Part shown: one piece after another, positions 14,357 through 14,370 of the stretch
How the letters are laid out: each line of letters opens with the position of its first letter
How positions within the stretch are numbered: the first letter of the stretch is position 1
Assembly: GCA_026770585.1 (NCBI GenBank)
Contig: MU646771.1
Location: 196,872 to 211,241 of the forward strand
Reading direction: 5' to 3'
Origin: Baffinella frigidus
Lineage: Eukaryota; Cryptophyceae; Cryptomonadales; Baffinellaceae
DNA length: 14,370 bases
Program-made: the position numbers and the translations under genes
The notes under the pieces: model-generated
The model's database searches: none
Told to the model about the DNA's origin: nothing
The model's input: only the letters and a program-made list of their open reading frames with translations

Positions 14357-14370
14357 CTTCAACAATTCAC

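Overview
The window is eukaryotic, almost gene-free, repeat-dominated DNA of the kind found near telomeres or in other heterochromatin. The evidence is the amount of plant/alga-type telomere-like sequence (TTTAGGG and degenerate forms), many 80-170 bp inverted-repeat elements without coding capacity, several tandem satellites, and the only recognisable protein signatures being ankyrin repeats and MORN repeats. I see no bacterial operons, Shine-Dalgarno starts, rRNA, tRNA or CRISPR array. A protist or alga is the best guess. A brown alga or relative is possible from the style of the ankyrin gene, but the species cannot be fixed from the sequence.

Layout: 1-158 telomere-like; 211-562 satellite with a GTACCAGG motif; 568-727 a SINE-like insertion with a 14-bp target duplication; 766-978 minisatellites; 1067-2875 inverted-repeat elements (families A, B, C) set in short repeats; 2991-4895 element families D, J, F, G and H; 4940-5130 a duplicated block around telomere-like DNA; 5580-7070 a tandem array whose units hold a short terminal-inverted-repeat element carrying a fragment of a MORN-repeat gene (six copies, minus strand); 7412-8230 a family F element and a ~190-bp satellite in the opposite orientation to the left half; 8297-10090 alternating G-rich and C-rich telomere-like blocks separated by hairpin elements (E1, F1, D3 with E2 inside); 10090-10382 a duplicated block holding element L; 10383-11279 GC-rich DNA without recognised repeats; 11280-11774 one plausible gene, a 164-residue ankyrin-repeat protein; 11875-13305 further elements, including a SINE-like copy nested inside a family A element; 13372-14357 a long C-rich telomere-like array.

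The mobile sequences tell a layered history. The 104-bp family A element exists both empty (1067-1170) and interrupted (12920-13165). Subtracting the ~130-bp insert plus its 12-bp target duplication from the interrupted copy returns exactly 104 bp. Several hairpin elements have nearly perfect arms (66 of 67 and 66 of 68 positions), so they are probably recent; others are decayed or chimeric. No transposase, reverse transcriptase or other mobility protein is encoded here, so every element must have been moved by enzymes encoded elsewhere. The ankyrin gene is the only coding region I can support; the other open frames lie in repeats or are antisense to it.
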